49,583 nucleotides of DNA from Oscillospiraceae bacterium (GCA_009777515.1 WRLR01000015.1:1-49583); one strand, 5' to 3'. Positions 15,366-24,610 are shown, numbered from the stretch's first letter. Notes: a model not told the origin generated them from the sequence alone. Numbers and translations: made by a program.

Positions 15366-18300
15366 TTATAAATATTTCACCAGCATTTCCTGCACTTTGC
15401 TCAACTCCAGCGGCTTACCGATGTGGTCATTCATGCCTGCGGCTTTGCATTTTGCTATATCCTCGCTGAAGACGTTAGCGGTCATCGCCACTATAGGTAT
15501 GGTTTTTGCCCTTGGCGCGTCGAGCGCACGGATTTGGCGCGTCGCTTCGTAGCCGTCCGTTTCCGGCATTTGGATATCCATTATTATCAGATCGTATTTA
15601 TCCGGTGCGCCGGCAAACATGCTGACGGCCTCTGCGCCGTTGATTGCATAGTCGATGCTTATCTGCGTCGGCTCCAGCAGCGCCGCCACTATTTCGCGGT
15701 TTATCTCCACATCCTCCGCCAACAGTACGGAGCAGTCCGCAAACGCGCCCGATATGTCTCTCTTCTGCTCGTCCGGCAAATCCTGGCCGACGTCGATCGA
15801 ATCGCAAATAGACTGGATGATGGCCGACGGCAGCAACGGTTTGGATAGAAAATCATCCACGCCCGCTCCCCTCGCCTCATCCTCCATTTCGCTCCATTCG
15901 GCGTCCAGCAGCATAATAACCGTGGAACTGCCGTAGCTGTCGATGCCCTTTATAAAGCCAGTCAGCTCCCGGGCGTCGAAATCCGGCAAATCCCAGTCAA
16001 TAAAATAGACGGAATAGGCTATTTCATCTTCTACCAGGTTCAGCGCGCCCTCGCCGCTGGCGGCCACGTCGCAGATTATGTTGTATTCCCGGGTGGTCTT
16101 TTGGAAGTACGCCAATATTTCCGGGTCGTCGTCAATGACCAATATGCGCATGCCGCCCAAGTCCTCGTCCGTCGCACATGGCTTTTGCCTCGCTTCTGCG
16201 CCCCGCATGGCCTGGACATTTATGGTGAAGATGGAGCCCACGCCCTGTTCGGAAACGAGGCCGATGCCGCCGCCCATCATCTCCACAATGTTTTTGGATA
16301 TCGACAGGCCCAGCCCCGAGCCGCCGTAAACGCGCGCCGTATTGCTGTCGGCCTGCTGAAATGCGTCAAATAATGTCACCTGCTGTTCTGGGCTCACGCC
16401 GATGCCCGTGTCGGACACCTCGATTTGTATGTCGCATGTGCCATCGGCGCCCTCACCGGCGAGGCGGGCGTCCAAAGATATGGCGCCTTCTTCCGGGGTG
16501 AATTTTACCGCGTTGCCCAGCAAATTGGTTATTACCTGTGCGAGCCGCTGCTCGTCCCCGATAATGTTTTTTGGGATGGCGCTGTCAATATGTACCATCA
16601 ATTTTTGCTTTTTATAAACGGCCCGTAAATTTATGATATTTATGACCCGCTGGATCATCTTTTCAAAAACGTATTCCGTCGGCGACAGCTCAAACTTGCC
16701 CGATTCGATTTTCGACATGTCCAATATGTCGTTGATTACGCCGAGGAGGTGCTTGGACGCGTCGTCTATTTTTTTAAACGCGTAATCCTTGCGCTGCGTG
16801 TCGGACGTTGATTTTCCAATGGCCGTCATGCCAATGATGGCGTTCATCGGCGTGCGGATCTCATGGCTCATGTTGGCCAAAAAATCGCTTTTAGCGCGGT
16901 TCGCGGCTTCCGCTTCTGTTTGCTGTTTTAGCAACTGTTCCATTTTCGTCGTGTTCTGGATTATTTCGATATAGCCCGTGATATCGCCATGCTGGTTGGT
17001 GAGTATCTCCGCGTCGACCTGGAATGACTCGTTCTCATGTATAAAACGCGTCTGCTTCTGCCCCTTCCTCGCGCAGACAATGGCGCAGTTTTCCGTGTTG
17101 CATATGTTGAAATTGCAACTGCTGCAGGGAAGGCCTATGATGTCGTTGCGCTTTAAGTTGAGGAACTTTTCCGCCGCCGCGTTGATGAACGTCCAGTTGG
17201 CCCTTTCGTCCTGAACGGAGATGAGGAACGGGATGGAGTCGAGTATGGAGGCGTACCAATATGCCATTTCTTCGAACTTTATCGATTCGCTGCGTATTTT
17301 CTTCAGCATAACCTGGCGTTCTGTTAAAATGCTGTCCAGCTTCGCCGTCAATGTGTTGAACCATTTGGCCAGCTCGCCGATTTCGTCTTTTTGGCGCGAG
17401 GGAATCTGCTCGGTCAGGTCCGCGCGGTCCTCCGCTATGTCGCGGATTTTTGAGACAATCATGTTCAGGGGGTTCTTTACAAGCTTGCGCAGCCGCAGCA
17501 GCAGCGCGAACGTGGGCGCGACGGCCGCGCAGCCCAACACGAACGCCAGGATAATCGCGGCTGTGTCCGCCAACGCTGTTATGTCTTTTACATTCAGCGT
17601 GCAGATCAGGATGCCCACCTGGTCGCCCCTGTAGTCGTCAAGCGGGTGCATACCGATGACCACGTCGCCGAAGTCTTTGTATACGACGCCGTCATTGGCT
17701 TCGGCCAGCAGCTCCGCTGTAATAAGACTGTCCAGATCGCTATCGCTTATGCCGACGACCTGTACGTAGTCCCCCTTCAGTGGATAGGCGACCTGATCCT
17801 GCAGCTCCAGCGAGTAATCGAGCAGGTTGCTGTTGGCGTACAGGGCTACGTATATCTTGTTTTCCTCTGTTGCCGCGTGTATGATGGGGTCGAATTCCTG
17901 CAGTACCTCCGCCGAGCCCAACTGCCGCCCGTCCTCAGCGAAGACGGGGATCACGCCCCGGATGGCAAAGCCGCCGCTGCCGGACTCGATGCCCAGGGCC
18001 TGCTTTCCGCTGCTGTTCACGTCTATAACTGTGGGGCGGAACGCGCGTAGATCGTCCGAGATGTCGACCCATTCCCCGTCGACAATCGTCTGTTTGTCCC
18101 GCCACAGCCGGACAAGGCTGCGCCCATTAGGCAAATGGAAATGTAACTGGAGCCTCATCCCTGTCACTTGGTTGTGACTGTCCATTATGGATGCGAGCTC
18201 TTTGCGCAGCAGCTCGCGCGCCTCCTGCGACTGCGGCGAGTATGGGTCGTCTATATCGCCGCTTAGCGCAATTTCGTAGGCCTCCATCACAACCGGAAGG

Positions 18301-18506
18301 CGGACGAACATGGACGTTTCGTGGATGGATTTTTGCGCCCCGCTGTCGATTTCGCGCTCTATCGACTGTATGCGGTGCCCGATGACGTCCATTACGTACT
18401 GCTCGCGCATATCTACAAACGATGAGTTGATGACAAGAAAGCTGATAAGCCCCAGGATGATGACTATGATTATCTGTGGAATCGCCAATTTCCAAACAAG
18501 CTTCAA
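15366..18506 (-). CDS. hybrid sensor histidine kinase with two receiver domains
   Basis: About 1046 residues. An inner-membrane helix at about 5-28 is followed by an extracellular sensing domain (about 30-310), a second helix and a HAMP region. Next comes a PAS domain with a Cys cluster (LPCSSCNFNICNTENCAIVC). A HisKA domain has His548 in SHEIRTPMN, followed by an HATPase. Two receiver domains carry phosphoacceptor Asp837 (FIDWDLP) and Asp977 (IIMDIQMP). The start is taken as TTG at 18506, eight bases after GGGAGG (18515-18520). An ATG 42 codons upstream has no ribosome-binding site, and its peptide is repeat-derived. No separate response regulator is adjacent, so the output passes through an unlinked partner. 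Confidence 0.85.
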   Translation of the reverse strand: MKLVWKLAIPQIIIVIILGLISFLVINSSFVDMREQYVMDVIGHRIQSIEREIDSGAQKSIHETSMFVRLPVVMEAYEIALSGDIDDPYSPQSQEARELLRKELASIMDSHNQVTGMRLQLHFHLPNGRSLVRLWRDKQTIVDGEWVDISDDLRAFRPTVIDVNSSGKQALGIESGSGGFAIRGVIPVFAEDGRQLGSAEVLQEFDPIIHAATEENKIYVALYANSNLLDYSLELQDQVAYPLKGDYVQVVGISDSDLDSLITAELLAEANDGVVYKDFGDVVIGMHPLDDYRGDQVGILICTLNVKDITALADTAAIILAFVLGCAAVAPTFALLLRLRKLVKNPLNMIVSKIRDIAEDRADLTEQIPSRQKDEIGELAKWFNTLTAKLDSILTERQVMLKKIRSESIKFEEMAYWYASILDSIPFLISVQDERANWTFINAAAEKFLNLKRNDIIGLPCSSCNFNICNTENCAIVCARKGQKQTRFIHENESFQVDAEILTNQHGDITGYIEIIQNTTKMEQLLKQQTEAEAANRAKSDFLANMSHEIRTPMNAIIGMTAIGKSTSDTQRKDYAFKKIDDASKHLLGVINDILDMSKIESGKFELSPTEYVFEKMIQRVINIINLRAVYKKQKLMVHIDSAIPKNIIGDEQRLAQVITNLLGNAVKFTPEEGAISLDARLAGEGADGTCDIQIEVSDTGIGVSPEQQVTLFDAFQQADSNTARVYGGSGLGLSISKNIVEMMGGGIGLVSEQGVGSIFTINVQAMRGAEARQKPCATDEDLGGMRILVIDDDPEILAYFQKTTREYNIICDVAASGEGALNLVEDEIAYSVYFIDWDLPDFDARELTGFIKGIDSYGSSTVIMLLDAEWSEMEDEARGAGVDDFLSKPLLPSAIIQSICDSIDVGQDLPDEQKRDISGAFADCSVLLAEDVEINREIVAALLEPTQISIDYAINGAEAVSMFAGAPDKYDLIIMDIQMPETDGYEATRQIRALDAPRAKTIPIVAMTANVFSEDIAKCKAAGMNDHIGKPLELSKVQEMLVKYL

Positions 18507-18520
18507 AATATCCGCCTCCC

Positions 18521-18605
18521 AGCCCGCCCCGAACCGCCTATGCCGCCCGGGATCGCCCCGAACCGCCCCGATCCGCGTCGATCTGCCCCGAACCGCCCGT
18601 GCCGC
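18521..18605. repeat. GC-rich degenerate repeats in the kinase leader
   Basis: The motif GCCCCGAACCGCC occurs three times with close variants between 18521 and 18605. This is the leader just upstream of the ribosome-binding site of the hybrid kinase. An AUG-led extension through it encodes an Arg/Gly-rich stretch, which I regard as non-coding. Confidence 0.7.
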
Positions 18606-18646
18606 CTGTAAACTCGCGTGGAGTCCCCACAAAAAAATAGTTACCC

Positions 18647-18716
18647 ATTATACACCGCTCTTAACGCAGCCTGCCATTTTGTGTTAAATGTGATAAAAGT
18701 GATAAATGTGATAAAA
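18647..18716 (-). promoter_or_regulatory. candidate kinase promoter with four upstream 9-bp direct repeats
   Basis: Read on the minus strand, TATAAT lies at 18647-18652, giving a leader of about 135 bases before the TTG start. No good -35 is visible. From 18681 to 18716 four head-to-tail 9-base units (GTGTTAAAT, GTGATAAAA, GTGATAAAT, GTGATAAAA on the plus strand) stand where an activator would bind. They may be binding sites for a response regulator. Confidence 0.5.
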
Positions 18717-18859
18717 TCGAACCCGGACGCTCAACAAAGCAATGATATCGCATGATGGCGCAACGCCAATACAGAAATTAGGATGATGCCATGGAGAAAG
18801 GCTCTGCGTTATTAATACGCAAAGCTAGGGACTAGGCTCTTTATTTCTCTTTTTTATAT

Positions 18860-19357
18860 TCATTCAAAATCTTCGCACTGCGACCAATTCATCTTCAGCA
18901 TTCCATTATTATTCATCGCAACGCCGACATAAACCATACGGTCGCCGACTTTTCTCGATATATAGTGTTCGAGCATCGCAGTGAAAGTTTTTGTGTATTC
19001 GCGATTCAATAATTCATTTTCGCTGACCCAAGATAATTCGCCCTCGTCTGTCTGTATAACCTCTGTCTGTGTAGTTTCGCCAAAATATATGTAGCTCTGG
19101 CGAATCTCATCTTTGCTTCTGCGCGTTATGATGTAACGTAAATCCAAAAACTTAATTTGGTCTTTATGAATACCGGTTTCTTCTTCGATTTCACGATAGC
19201 ATGCAGATAACGGGTCGTTTATTTCATTTGCCTCCATATGTCCGCCTACGCCGCTCCATACGCCGGGAGCGATGCTCCTATTATCAGCGCGGCGCAAAAG
19301 CAGATATTTACCATTGTTCCACAAAAAAGCGGCGACTCCGTTCCGCAGTATTATCAT
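18860..19357 (-). CDS. Nudix hydrolase
   Basis: A 165-residue Nudix hydrolase, which cleaves nucleoside diphosphates linked to another group. The Nudix box is recognisable: GGHMEANE, a nine-residue spacer, then REIEEETGI. The canonical spacer is seven residues, so there is a two-residue expansion. Residues 5-25 (GVAAFLWNNGKYLLLRRADN) form the first strands. Length is normal. Base composition is more AT-rich than the flanking kinase, and it sits in an AT-rich island with a small membrane protein. The substrate (oxidised nucleotide, NADH or ADP-ribose) cannot be read from the sequence. Confidence 0.85.
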   Translation of the reverse strand: MIILRNGVAAFLWNNGKYLLLRRADNRSIAPGVWSGVGGHMEANEINDPLSACYREIEEETGIHKDQIKFLDLRYIITRRSKDEIRQSYIYFGETTQTEVIQTDEGELSWVSENELLNREYTKTFTAMLEHYISRKVGDRMVYVGVAMNNNGMLKMNWSQCEDFE

Positions 19358-19414
19358 GAGCTATTTACCTCGTTTTAATTCTGTCGTATCTCAAACAGTT
19401 CCCATGCATTTTTA

Positions 19415-19702
19415 TTAATCTTCAATATTTTTTATGATAATTGCGATGTCTTCACATATTTTATGTATGCCCATTTTTATGATTATATTAAATACACTTA
19501 AAGTAAAAAAGAATATTATCCATGCATGAATTGTTTTAAATTCATAAATTCCATATATTAATCCGAAATACCATTGATGAATGGAAGGATGAGCACTTAC
19601 AATAATGAGAATTATTGTAATAACCAGATTAACAAATATAAAAATATTGAGTAATCTGCAATATAATCCACAATTAACAAATAAATAATGACCTTTTCTC
19701 AT
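19415..19702 (-). CDS. small two-helix membrane protein, unknown function
   Basis: About 95 residues from an ATG at 19702 preceded by GGGG; a longer start at 19723 is possible. Two hydrophobic segments are seen, roughly residues 14-38 (IFIFVNLVITIILIIVSA) and 58-78 (AWIIFFFTLSVFNIII). A charged C-terminal tail follows (KICEDIAIIIKNIED). No family is recognised. It lies in an AT-rich stretch, where long hydrophobic reading frames can arise by chance, so the coding call is moderate. A 63-codon frame upstream (19710-19901) overlaps its start but has no support. Confidence 0.4.
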   Translation of the reverse strand: MRKGHYLFVNCGLYCRLLNIFIFVNLVITIILIIVSAHPSIHQWYFGLIYGIYEFKTIHAWIIFFFTLSVFNIIIKMGIHKICEDIAIIIKNIED

Positions 19703-19852
19703 CGTTGATTTACCCCAATACATTTTTTAGATTATTTGTAATTGACTGCGCTGTATAAAACCATATTAAAATCATGTCCGCAAATATGATCCGGTAAACG
19801 TGCTGGGCATCTGCTATACATTCATCGGACCCCTGTGCATATTTTATTGAAC

Positions 19853-19881
19853 TTGCATTAATTATATACTTTATATATATT
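19853..19881 (+). promoter_or_regulatory. candidate promoter for the GH31 gene
   Basis: TTGCAT (19853-19858), a 17-base spacer and TATATT (19876-19881) resemble a housekeeping promoter and lie about 40 bases before the GH31 start. The region is very AT-rich, so chance matches are likely. Confidence 0.35.
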
Positions 19882-19922
19882 AAATGACATGCGAAATTCA
19901 AATGAAAGCAGGATGAATGTGT

Positions 19923-22094
19923 ATGTTTACAATCGGGAACGAGCCGGTAAAGGTGTGCCTTGGCGCTATATCGGAAAATACGCTGCGGGTTTCAATATTG
20001 CCTGTAGGGGAGTCTGTCGCGGAAGTATTTTCGGCTATCGATTTAGATGAACGCGATTGGGACATGCCTTCTATCTCGCTGACCGGCGCCGAGGGCGCGT
20101 CGCCATATATGATTGGCTGCACGGGCGATAATCCGGATTCTGGATTTTTTGAGGTCGATATAGACGGCAATGATTTTTCAATTAATATATCTAAAGATGG
20201 CAGGCATGTAAGTACCTTGAGTATTTGCGAAACGACAGGCGCCATATACTTCCCATCGGGCAATGGCGAACTATACGGACTGGGTCATGGGTTTGCCAGG
20301 CATTTTAACAGAAAAGGCGAAATATACGACTTGCAAACAAACGGCCAGGTGCGCGGCATTGTGGAGAATTATTCGGCGACGTCGCCAACGCCGTTGGTCA
20401 TTAGCACAGAAGGCTGGGCGCTGTTTTTTCACCAGCCGTGGAGAGGCGTGCTTGATCTTCGGGGCGATGTTTGCTCTTTTGAAAAAAAACCTATGGAACC
20501 GATTGCTTACGCGGACATCTTCGTTATTGACGCAATAAACCCCGAGGATGCCGCAAAAGAGTATTACAGATTTTCCGGCATACCGCCATTGCCGCCTAAA
20601 TACGCTTTCGGGTATCAGCAGAGCTACAGGACGCTTGTCCACAACGATGTCAACTATGTGATGAAAACCGCCCGCTATATGAGGGACAATGATATCCCCT
20701 GTGATATGCTGATATATCTGGGGACAGGGTATTGCCAATATGGCTGGAATGTGGAAAACGGGGTTTTTGACTGGAATCGGGATTCATTTCCCGAGCCCGT
20801 GGATATGACGCGCGAACTCCACGATATGAATTATAAGCTATGTCTGCACATCACAAAGTGCCACACCGGCTTGCATGGGAAAATAAGCGATACGGCGGCG
20901 AGTCCGCTCGATTACGACCATGCCAAAAATTATTGGGCAAAGCATGCCAAGCTTTACGCTCAAGCGAAAAACGAATGCTGGTGGCCTGACGACGCCGACG
21001 AAGTCGATATGCGGGCGCGGCTGACCCGCTGGAGGATGTATTATGAGGGCAGCCTGAGCCTCAATCCCGATGTAAGGCCGTTTCAAATGCAACGAAACAC
21101 ATTCCCCGGCGCAAACAAATGGGGTGGCGCAATCTGGTCGGGCGACATACTATCAGAATGGGAGACGCTAAAGAATCAAGTGCCGATCGGCCTAAACGCC
21201 TCCCTCAGTTCCACCCCATATTGGGGAACTGATACAGGCGGGTTTTTTTCCAGCAATGAGTTTGACGGGGAATTATTTATCCGTTGGTTCCAGTTCTCCA
21301 CATTTACGCCATTTTTGCGATGCCATGGCAGGCCGTCGTTTTTGCACAACCTTTGGGGCTGGACGATGTTCGGCTCGCCGGATGAAATCCCCCTCGAGGC
21401 GGCCCCGGGAGTGCCCCGCAGCGCAGCGCCCGCCGCCGGCGCGCTTCCGGACGATCGCGTGGCGCCCATATGTAAAAAATACATTCAAAAAAGGTATGAG
21501 CTGCTGCCATATATATATAATTTGGCGCATGAAACCCGCTCAGGGATTCCGATTATGCGGCCGATGTGGTATAAATACCCGGGCGACGAAACCGCGCGCG
21601 GATTGGGGGATCAATATTTATTTGGCGACAGTTTGATTGTCGCTCCCATAACGGCAAAAGGCGCCAAAAAATGGGATGTATATCTGCCTGAGGGCGATTA
21701 CTATTGTTTCCGGACGGGAGATAAAATTAAAGGCGGCGGCTATATAGAGGTAGATGCGGCACTAGGCGACATTCCTGTATATGTACCTGCGGGAGGCTTG
21801 ATCGCGAAAACCGTCCCAATGCAATTTGTGGGTACGGAAAAAAATGGCGAATTTGATCCCTTGATAATCGAGATATACCCGGGCAATGACGGCAGTTATG
21901 CTTTATATGAAGATGATGGCATCAGCCTTGGCTATCTCAGGGACGAATATACGATAACCCGGTTTGCTTGGGACGACAAAAAGCGCGTGTTCAGTGCCGA
22001 TGGTAAATCATCGATGTTCCCGGGCAGGGCAAGGGATATTATAGTCAAAATAATATCTGATTCAGATGAATATATATTGACAGTAAATTATTAA
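19923..22094 (+). CDS. glycoside hydrolase family 31 (alpha-glucosidase/alpha-xylosidase type)
   Basis: About 723 residues. GH31 enzymes cleave alpha-linked glucose or xylose with retention. The ATG at 19923 is preferred over that at 19917 because it stands nine bases from AGGA. The N-terminal beta domain (about 1-200) includes GLGHGFARHFNRKGE. The barrel follows (PPKYAFGYQQSY). The nucleophile is in WWPDDADE, probably Asp357, and the acid/base is Asp408 in WSGDI. GTDTGGF and FLRCHGRP are further family motifs. The C-terminal beta domain ends with YEDDG. An Ala/Pro-rich insertion (about 490-509) breaks the barrel region. No signal peptide is present. Alpha-xylosidase activity on xyloglucan fragments would suit the setting but is not shown. 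Confidence 0.85.
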   Translation: MFTIGNEPVKVCLGAISENTLRVSILPVGESVAEVFSAIDLDERDWDMPSISLTGAEGASPYMIGCTGDNPDSGFFEVDIDGNDFSINISKDGRHVSTLSICETTGAIYFPSGNGELYGLGHGFARHFNRKGEIYDLQTNGQVRGIVENYSATSPTPLVISTEGWALFFHQPWRGVLDLRGDVCSFEKKPMEPIAYADIFVIDAINPEDAAKEYYRFSGIPPLPPKYAFGYQQSYRTLVHNDVNYVMKTARYMRDNDIPCDMLIYLGTGYCQYGWNVENGVFDWNRDSFPEPVDMTRELHDMNYKLCLHITKCHTGLHGKISDTAASPLDYDHAKNYWAKHAKLYAQAKNECWWPDDADEVDMRARLTRWRMYYEGSLSLNPDVRPFQMQRNTFPGANKWGGAIWSGDILSEWETLKNQVPIGLNASLSSTPYWGTDTGGFFSSNEFDGELFIRWFQFSTFTPFLRCHGRPSFLHNLWGWTMFGSPDEIPLEAAPGVPRSAAPAAGALPDDRVAPICKKYIQKRYELLPYIYNLAHETRSGIPIMRPMWYKYPGDETARGLGDQYLFGDSLIVAPITAKGAKKWDVYLPEGDYYCFRTGDKIKGGGYIEVDAALGDIPVYVPAGGLIAKTVPMQFVGTEKNGEFDPLIIEIYPGNDGSYALYEDDGISLGYLRDEYTITRFAWDDKKRVFSADGKSSMFPGRARDIIVKIISDSDEYILTVNY

Positions 22095-22156
22095 CGGCGC
22101 ATTGCCGGTCGATGGATCGGATGCTCCTACTATATCACGGGAAGTATGCGTTTTTA

Positions 22157-22510
22157 TTATTCTTCTTTGATTTTCAAAAAGCCGCCGGTGCCCCATTGGT
22201 TGACTTCGAGTATGTTTATGTACAGCTTGGATTCATCCATTCCAAGTACGCGCGACATCATTTCGGCTGTGCGGGCGACGAAGGACTTGCGCGACTCCTC
22301 GGCGATTTTGCCTAGTACGCGCATTTCCAAAAAAGCCATCTTCACCGCGCCTTCGCCGGCCAGGTACATGCTGCGGCCATCGCCAAAGTCGACCATGAGG
22401 CCTTTTTCGGTTTTCCCGATGACCTCTATTATGCGGCCGAGTTCTGCTTTTATGTCGAGCCTCTGTGCGTCCGTCATTTTTTGCGATGCGTGAATTGATA
22501 TATATGGCAT
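22157..22510 (-). CDS. MIF/phenylpyruvate tautomerase-like protein
   Basis: A 117-residue protein of the tautomerase superfamily, length matching MIF-type members (about 115). It begins MPYIS, giving the catalytic N-terminal proline once Met is removed. GLMVDFGDGRSMYLAGEG and the C-terminal INILEVNQWGTGG fit the beta-alpha-beta repeats. The start at 22510 follows AGGAG by seven bases; upstream in-frame codons cross the dispersed palindrome. It lies after the permease genes on the same strand, separated by a palindrome, so it may be the last gene of that locus or independent. It may isomerise a keto/enol compound; the substrate is unknown. Confidence 0.75.
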   Translation of the reverse strand: MPYISIHASQKMTDAQRLDIKAELGRIIEVIGKTEKGLMVDFGDGRSMYLAGEGAVKMAFLEMRVLGKIAEESRKSFVARTAEMMSRVLGMDESKLYINILEVNQWGTGGFLKIKEE

Positions 22511-22557
22511 GGTTAAACTCCTTTTAAATTTATAGTCTGTGTGATTGGCAAAGGCGC

Positions 22558-22576
22558 GGGCGAACACTGTTCGCCC
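22558..22576. repeat. copy of the dispersed 19-bp intergenic palindrome
   Basis: GGGCGAACACTGTTCGCCC, identical to the copy at 7692-7710, is followed again by CTACAT. It lies between the last permease gene and the tautomerase gene on the minus strand, and may separate their expression. Confidence 0.9.
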
Positions 22577-22610
22577 CTACATACTGCTGCTGTGTGCGGC
22601 ATTGGCGGCG

Positions 22611-23486
22611 TCAGCCTTTTATGGCGCCGGTGGCTATGCCTTCGACGATGTTTTTTTGCAGCGCGAAGTAAAACAGTATCAGCGGGGTCATGGCCATCAG
22701 GTAGGCAGCGAACACCAAATGCCAGCGCGTCGTCGCCTCGCCCCGGAATATGTACTGCGCGAGCGTGAGCGTGTAGTTCCTGCTGGACTGGAGGACCAGC
22801 AGGGGCAGCAGAAAATCGTTCCATATGCTAAGGCTGTTAAGTATCGCCAGCGTCGACACAACGGGTTTTAGCATCGGGAAATAGATGCTCCAGTACATCC
22901 TCAGCGGGCGGCAGCCGTCCATGAAAGCGGACTCGGCTATCTCCTCCGGTATGGTCCTGATAAAGCCCATGAAGAGGAACACGGCAAAAGCTACGCCCCT
23001 GCCCACATAGAACAGCGATATCCCCAAGATGGAATTCATCAGCGACAGGTCTTTCATCAGCTTGACTGTGGGGCTGAGCGCGAGGTAGAAGGGGACCATA
23101 AGCCCCGCTATGCAGAAATAGTAGACGGCGTTGGAAATATTTTTGTTCATGCGCGAAATGGCGAAGGTGCCCATACCGGTGACGGCCAGCACCATCGACA
23201 CGCTAAAGCCGGTGATGAACAGCGAGTTGCCGAGCGCCCTCGGGAAGTTCGTCTGCTGCCAGGCTGTGATAAAATTGTTGATTTCGATGGACCTGGGGAT
23301 CGCCAGCGGGTTCATCAGCGCCTGCGCGGGGGACTTGAGCGCCAAGGTGATGACTGTGTAAAACGGGAATAGGTACAGCAAGGCGAATGCAATCATGAAC
23401 AGCTCGAACAGGCCGAGCCGCAGCTTCTTCGTCAATAGGCTGCCGGGCGACATTTTTTTCGCCGATAATAGTTCGCTAGACGACAT
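22611..23486 (-). CDS. carbohydrate ABC permease, MalG type
   Basis: A 291-residue inner-membrane permease with six predicted helices. The EAA loop that docks the ATPase is EIAESAFMDGCRPLRMYWSI (about residues 190-209). The C-terminus VEGIATGAIKG is typical of the MalG branch of CUT1 importers. The start at 23486 follows AGGAGGGA. It overlaps the upstream permease by 11 bases, suggesting translational coupling. With the MalF-type permease and the binding protein it forms a sugar importer. No ATPase gene is present in the window. Confidence 0.9.
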   Translation of the reverse strand: MSSSELLSAKKMSPGSLLTKKLRLGLFELFMIAFALLYLFPFYTVITLALKSPAQALMNPLAIPRSIEINNFITAWQQTNFPRALGNSLFITGFSVSMVLAVTGMGTFAISRMNKNISNAVYYFCIAGLMVPFYLALSPTVKLMKDLSLMNSILGISLFYVGRGVAFAVFLFMGFIRTIPEEIAESAFMDGCRPLRMYWSIYFPMLKPVVSTLAILNSLSIWNDFLLPLLVLQSSRNYTLTLAQYIFRGEATTRWHLVFAAYLMAMTPLILFYFALQKNIVEGIATGAIKG

Positions 23487-24369
23487 TTTCTTCCCTCCTG
23501 CGCAGCACGACCAGCCCCACATACGAGAGCACGCATATAATAAAGAACAGGACGACGCCCATTGCGGTGCCGTACGCGGCGCGGTAGAACTCGAAGCTTT
23601 CCCTGTAGATGGTCAGCGAAATCAGCTCGCTGGAGTTGCCCGGGCCGCCCAGCGTCAGGCCGTACATCAAGTCGAACTGCTTGAACGCGCCTTCCATCAC
23701 GAGCACAATATTGATAGTGAACCCCGGGGCAATCAGCGGGAACGTAATGTATCGGAATTTGCGCCACCCCGTCGCGCCGTCAACTGTGGCGGCCTCGTTC
23801 ACTTCGATGGATATCGCCTGCAGCGCCGCCAGGTATATGATCATAGTATGGCCCACGCTCCGCCACACGCTCACCACCACGCCGGCCAACAGGGATGTGC
23901 GGGGGTTGCCCAGCACATTGTGGTGCAGCGTCTGCCACCCGATAATGCCGCCCAGCCGTGTCAGCGGCTCGGTGAATATGTAGCTCCAGATGTAGCCCAC
24001 GATGAGGGGGCTCAGCACGACGGGTATGAATATGAGCGTCCGCAGGAGGTTCCGCGATTTAATGCGCGTGTTGAGGCCGATGGCCAGCGAAAGGGCGAAT
24101 ATATTTTGGACGATCGTCACAAAGAAGGCGTACACGCAGGTGTTGCGCAAGGGGATCAGCACGACGGGGTCTTTAAACAGCGTAATGAAGTTCTGTAGCC
24201 CGATGATGTCGTAGACCGGGTTGATGCCGTTCCAGTTGGTGATGCTGTAATAAAACCCGCCCAGCACCGGGTATGCCGTAAATATAATATAGACGGCGAG
24301 CATGGGAAGCATCATTGCCACATATTGCGCGCGGTCAATCCCGGAATAAAAGCCTTTACTTTTTTTCAT
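23476..24369 (-). CDS. carbohydrate ABC permease, MalF/UgpA type
   Basis: A 297-residue inner-membrane permease of a CUT1 sugar importer with six predicted helices. The first is at about 17-38 (MMLPMLAVYIIFTAYPVLGG). The EAA loop is EVNEAATVDGATGWRKFRYI (about 193-212), followed by FPLIAP. It lies downstream of the binding-protein gene, from which it is separated by a hairpin (24503-24547). It ends inside the start of the MalG-type gene. The ribosome-binding site (GGAG) is unusually far from the ATG, so translation may be weak. An oligosaccharide substrate is likely from the neighbouring GH42. Confidence 0.9.
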   Translation of the reverse strand: MKKSKGFYSGIDRAQYVAMMLPMLAVYIIFTAYPVLGGFYYSITNWNGINPVYDIIGLQNFITLFKDPVVLIPLRNTCVYAFFVTIVQNIFALSLAIGLNTRIKSRNLLRTLIFIPVVLSPLIVGYIWSYIFTEPLTRLGGIIGWQTLHHNVLGNPRTSLLAGVVVSVWRSVGHTMIIYLAALQAISIEVNEAATVDGATGWRKFRYITFPLIAPGFTINIVLVMEGAFKQFDLMYGLTLGGPGNSSELISLTIYRESFEFYRAAYGTAMGVVLFFIICVLSYVGLVVLRRREENVV

Positions 24370-24502
24370 ATGAATGCCACACGCTCCTACATATTGGATT
24401 TAATATTGGATTTAATATATAGCCGTATTTATGTTATTTATGTTTCCGGCGGTTAGCGAATTTCACGAAAATTGCCTTTTACAATCGCCCGATATGTATA
24501 TG

Positions 24503-24547
24503 CATATCAGAAAAAGGGGATCGGGCGCGTCCCCTTCTTCTGATATG
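24503..24547. terminator. hairpin between the binding-protein and permease genes
   Basis: CATATCAGAAAAAGGGGA (24503-24520) pairs with TCCCCTTCTTCTGATATG (24530-24547) at 17 of 18 positions around a nine-base loop. It lies after the binding-protein gene on the minus strand, with no long U tract. A stable stem in this place usually protects or attenuates the mRNA so that receptor exceeds permease. A fragment equal to the MITE terminal repeat (CTTTTACAATCGCC) is at 24476-24489. Confidence 0.7.
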
Positions 24548-24610
24548 TGGTTTGATCGCTTTATGATTGATCGCCTATACGATTGCCCTGTTGCGGCGCT
24601 TTAGCTTCCT

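Noticed and set aside
18507-18632. 42-codon N-terminal extension of the hybrid kinase
   Set aside because: It is encoded by GC-rich repeats, has no ribosome-binding site, and would place an Arg-rich tail before the membrane helix. The TTG at 18506 fits better.
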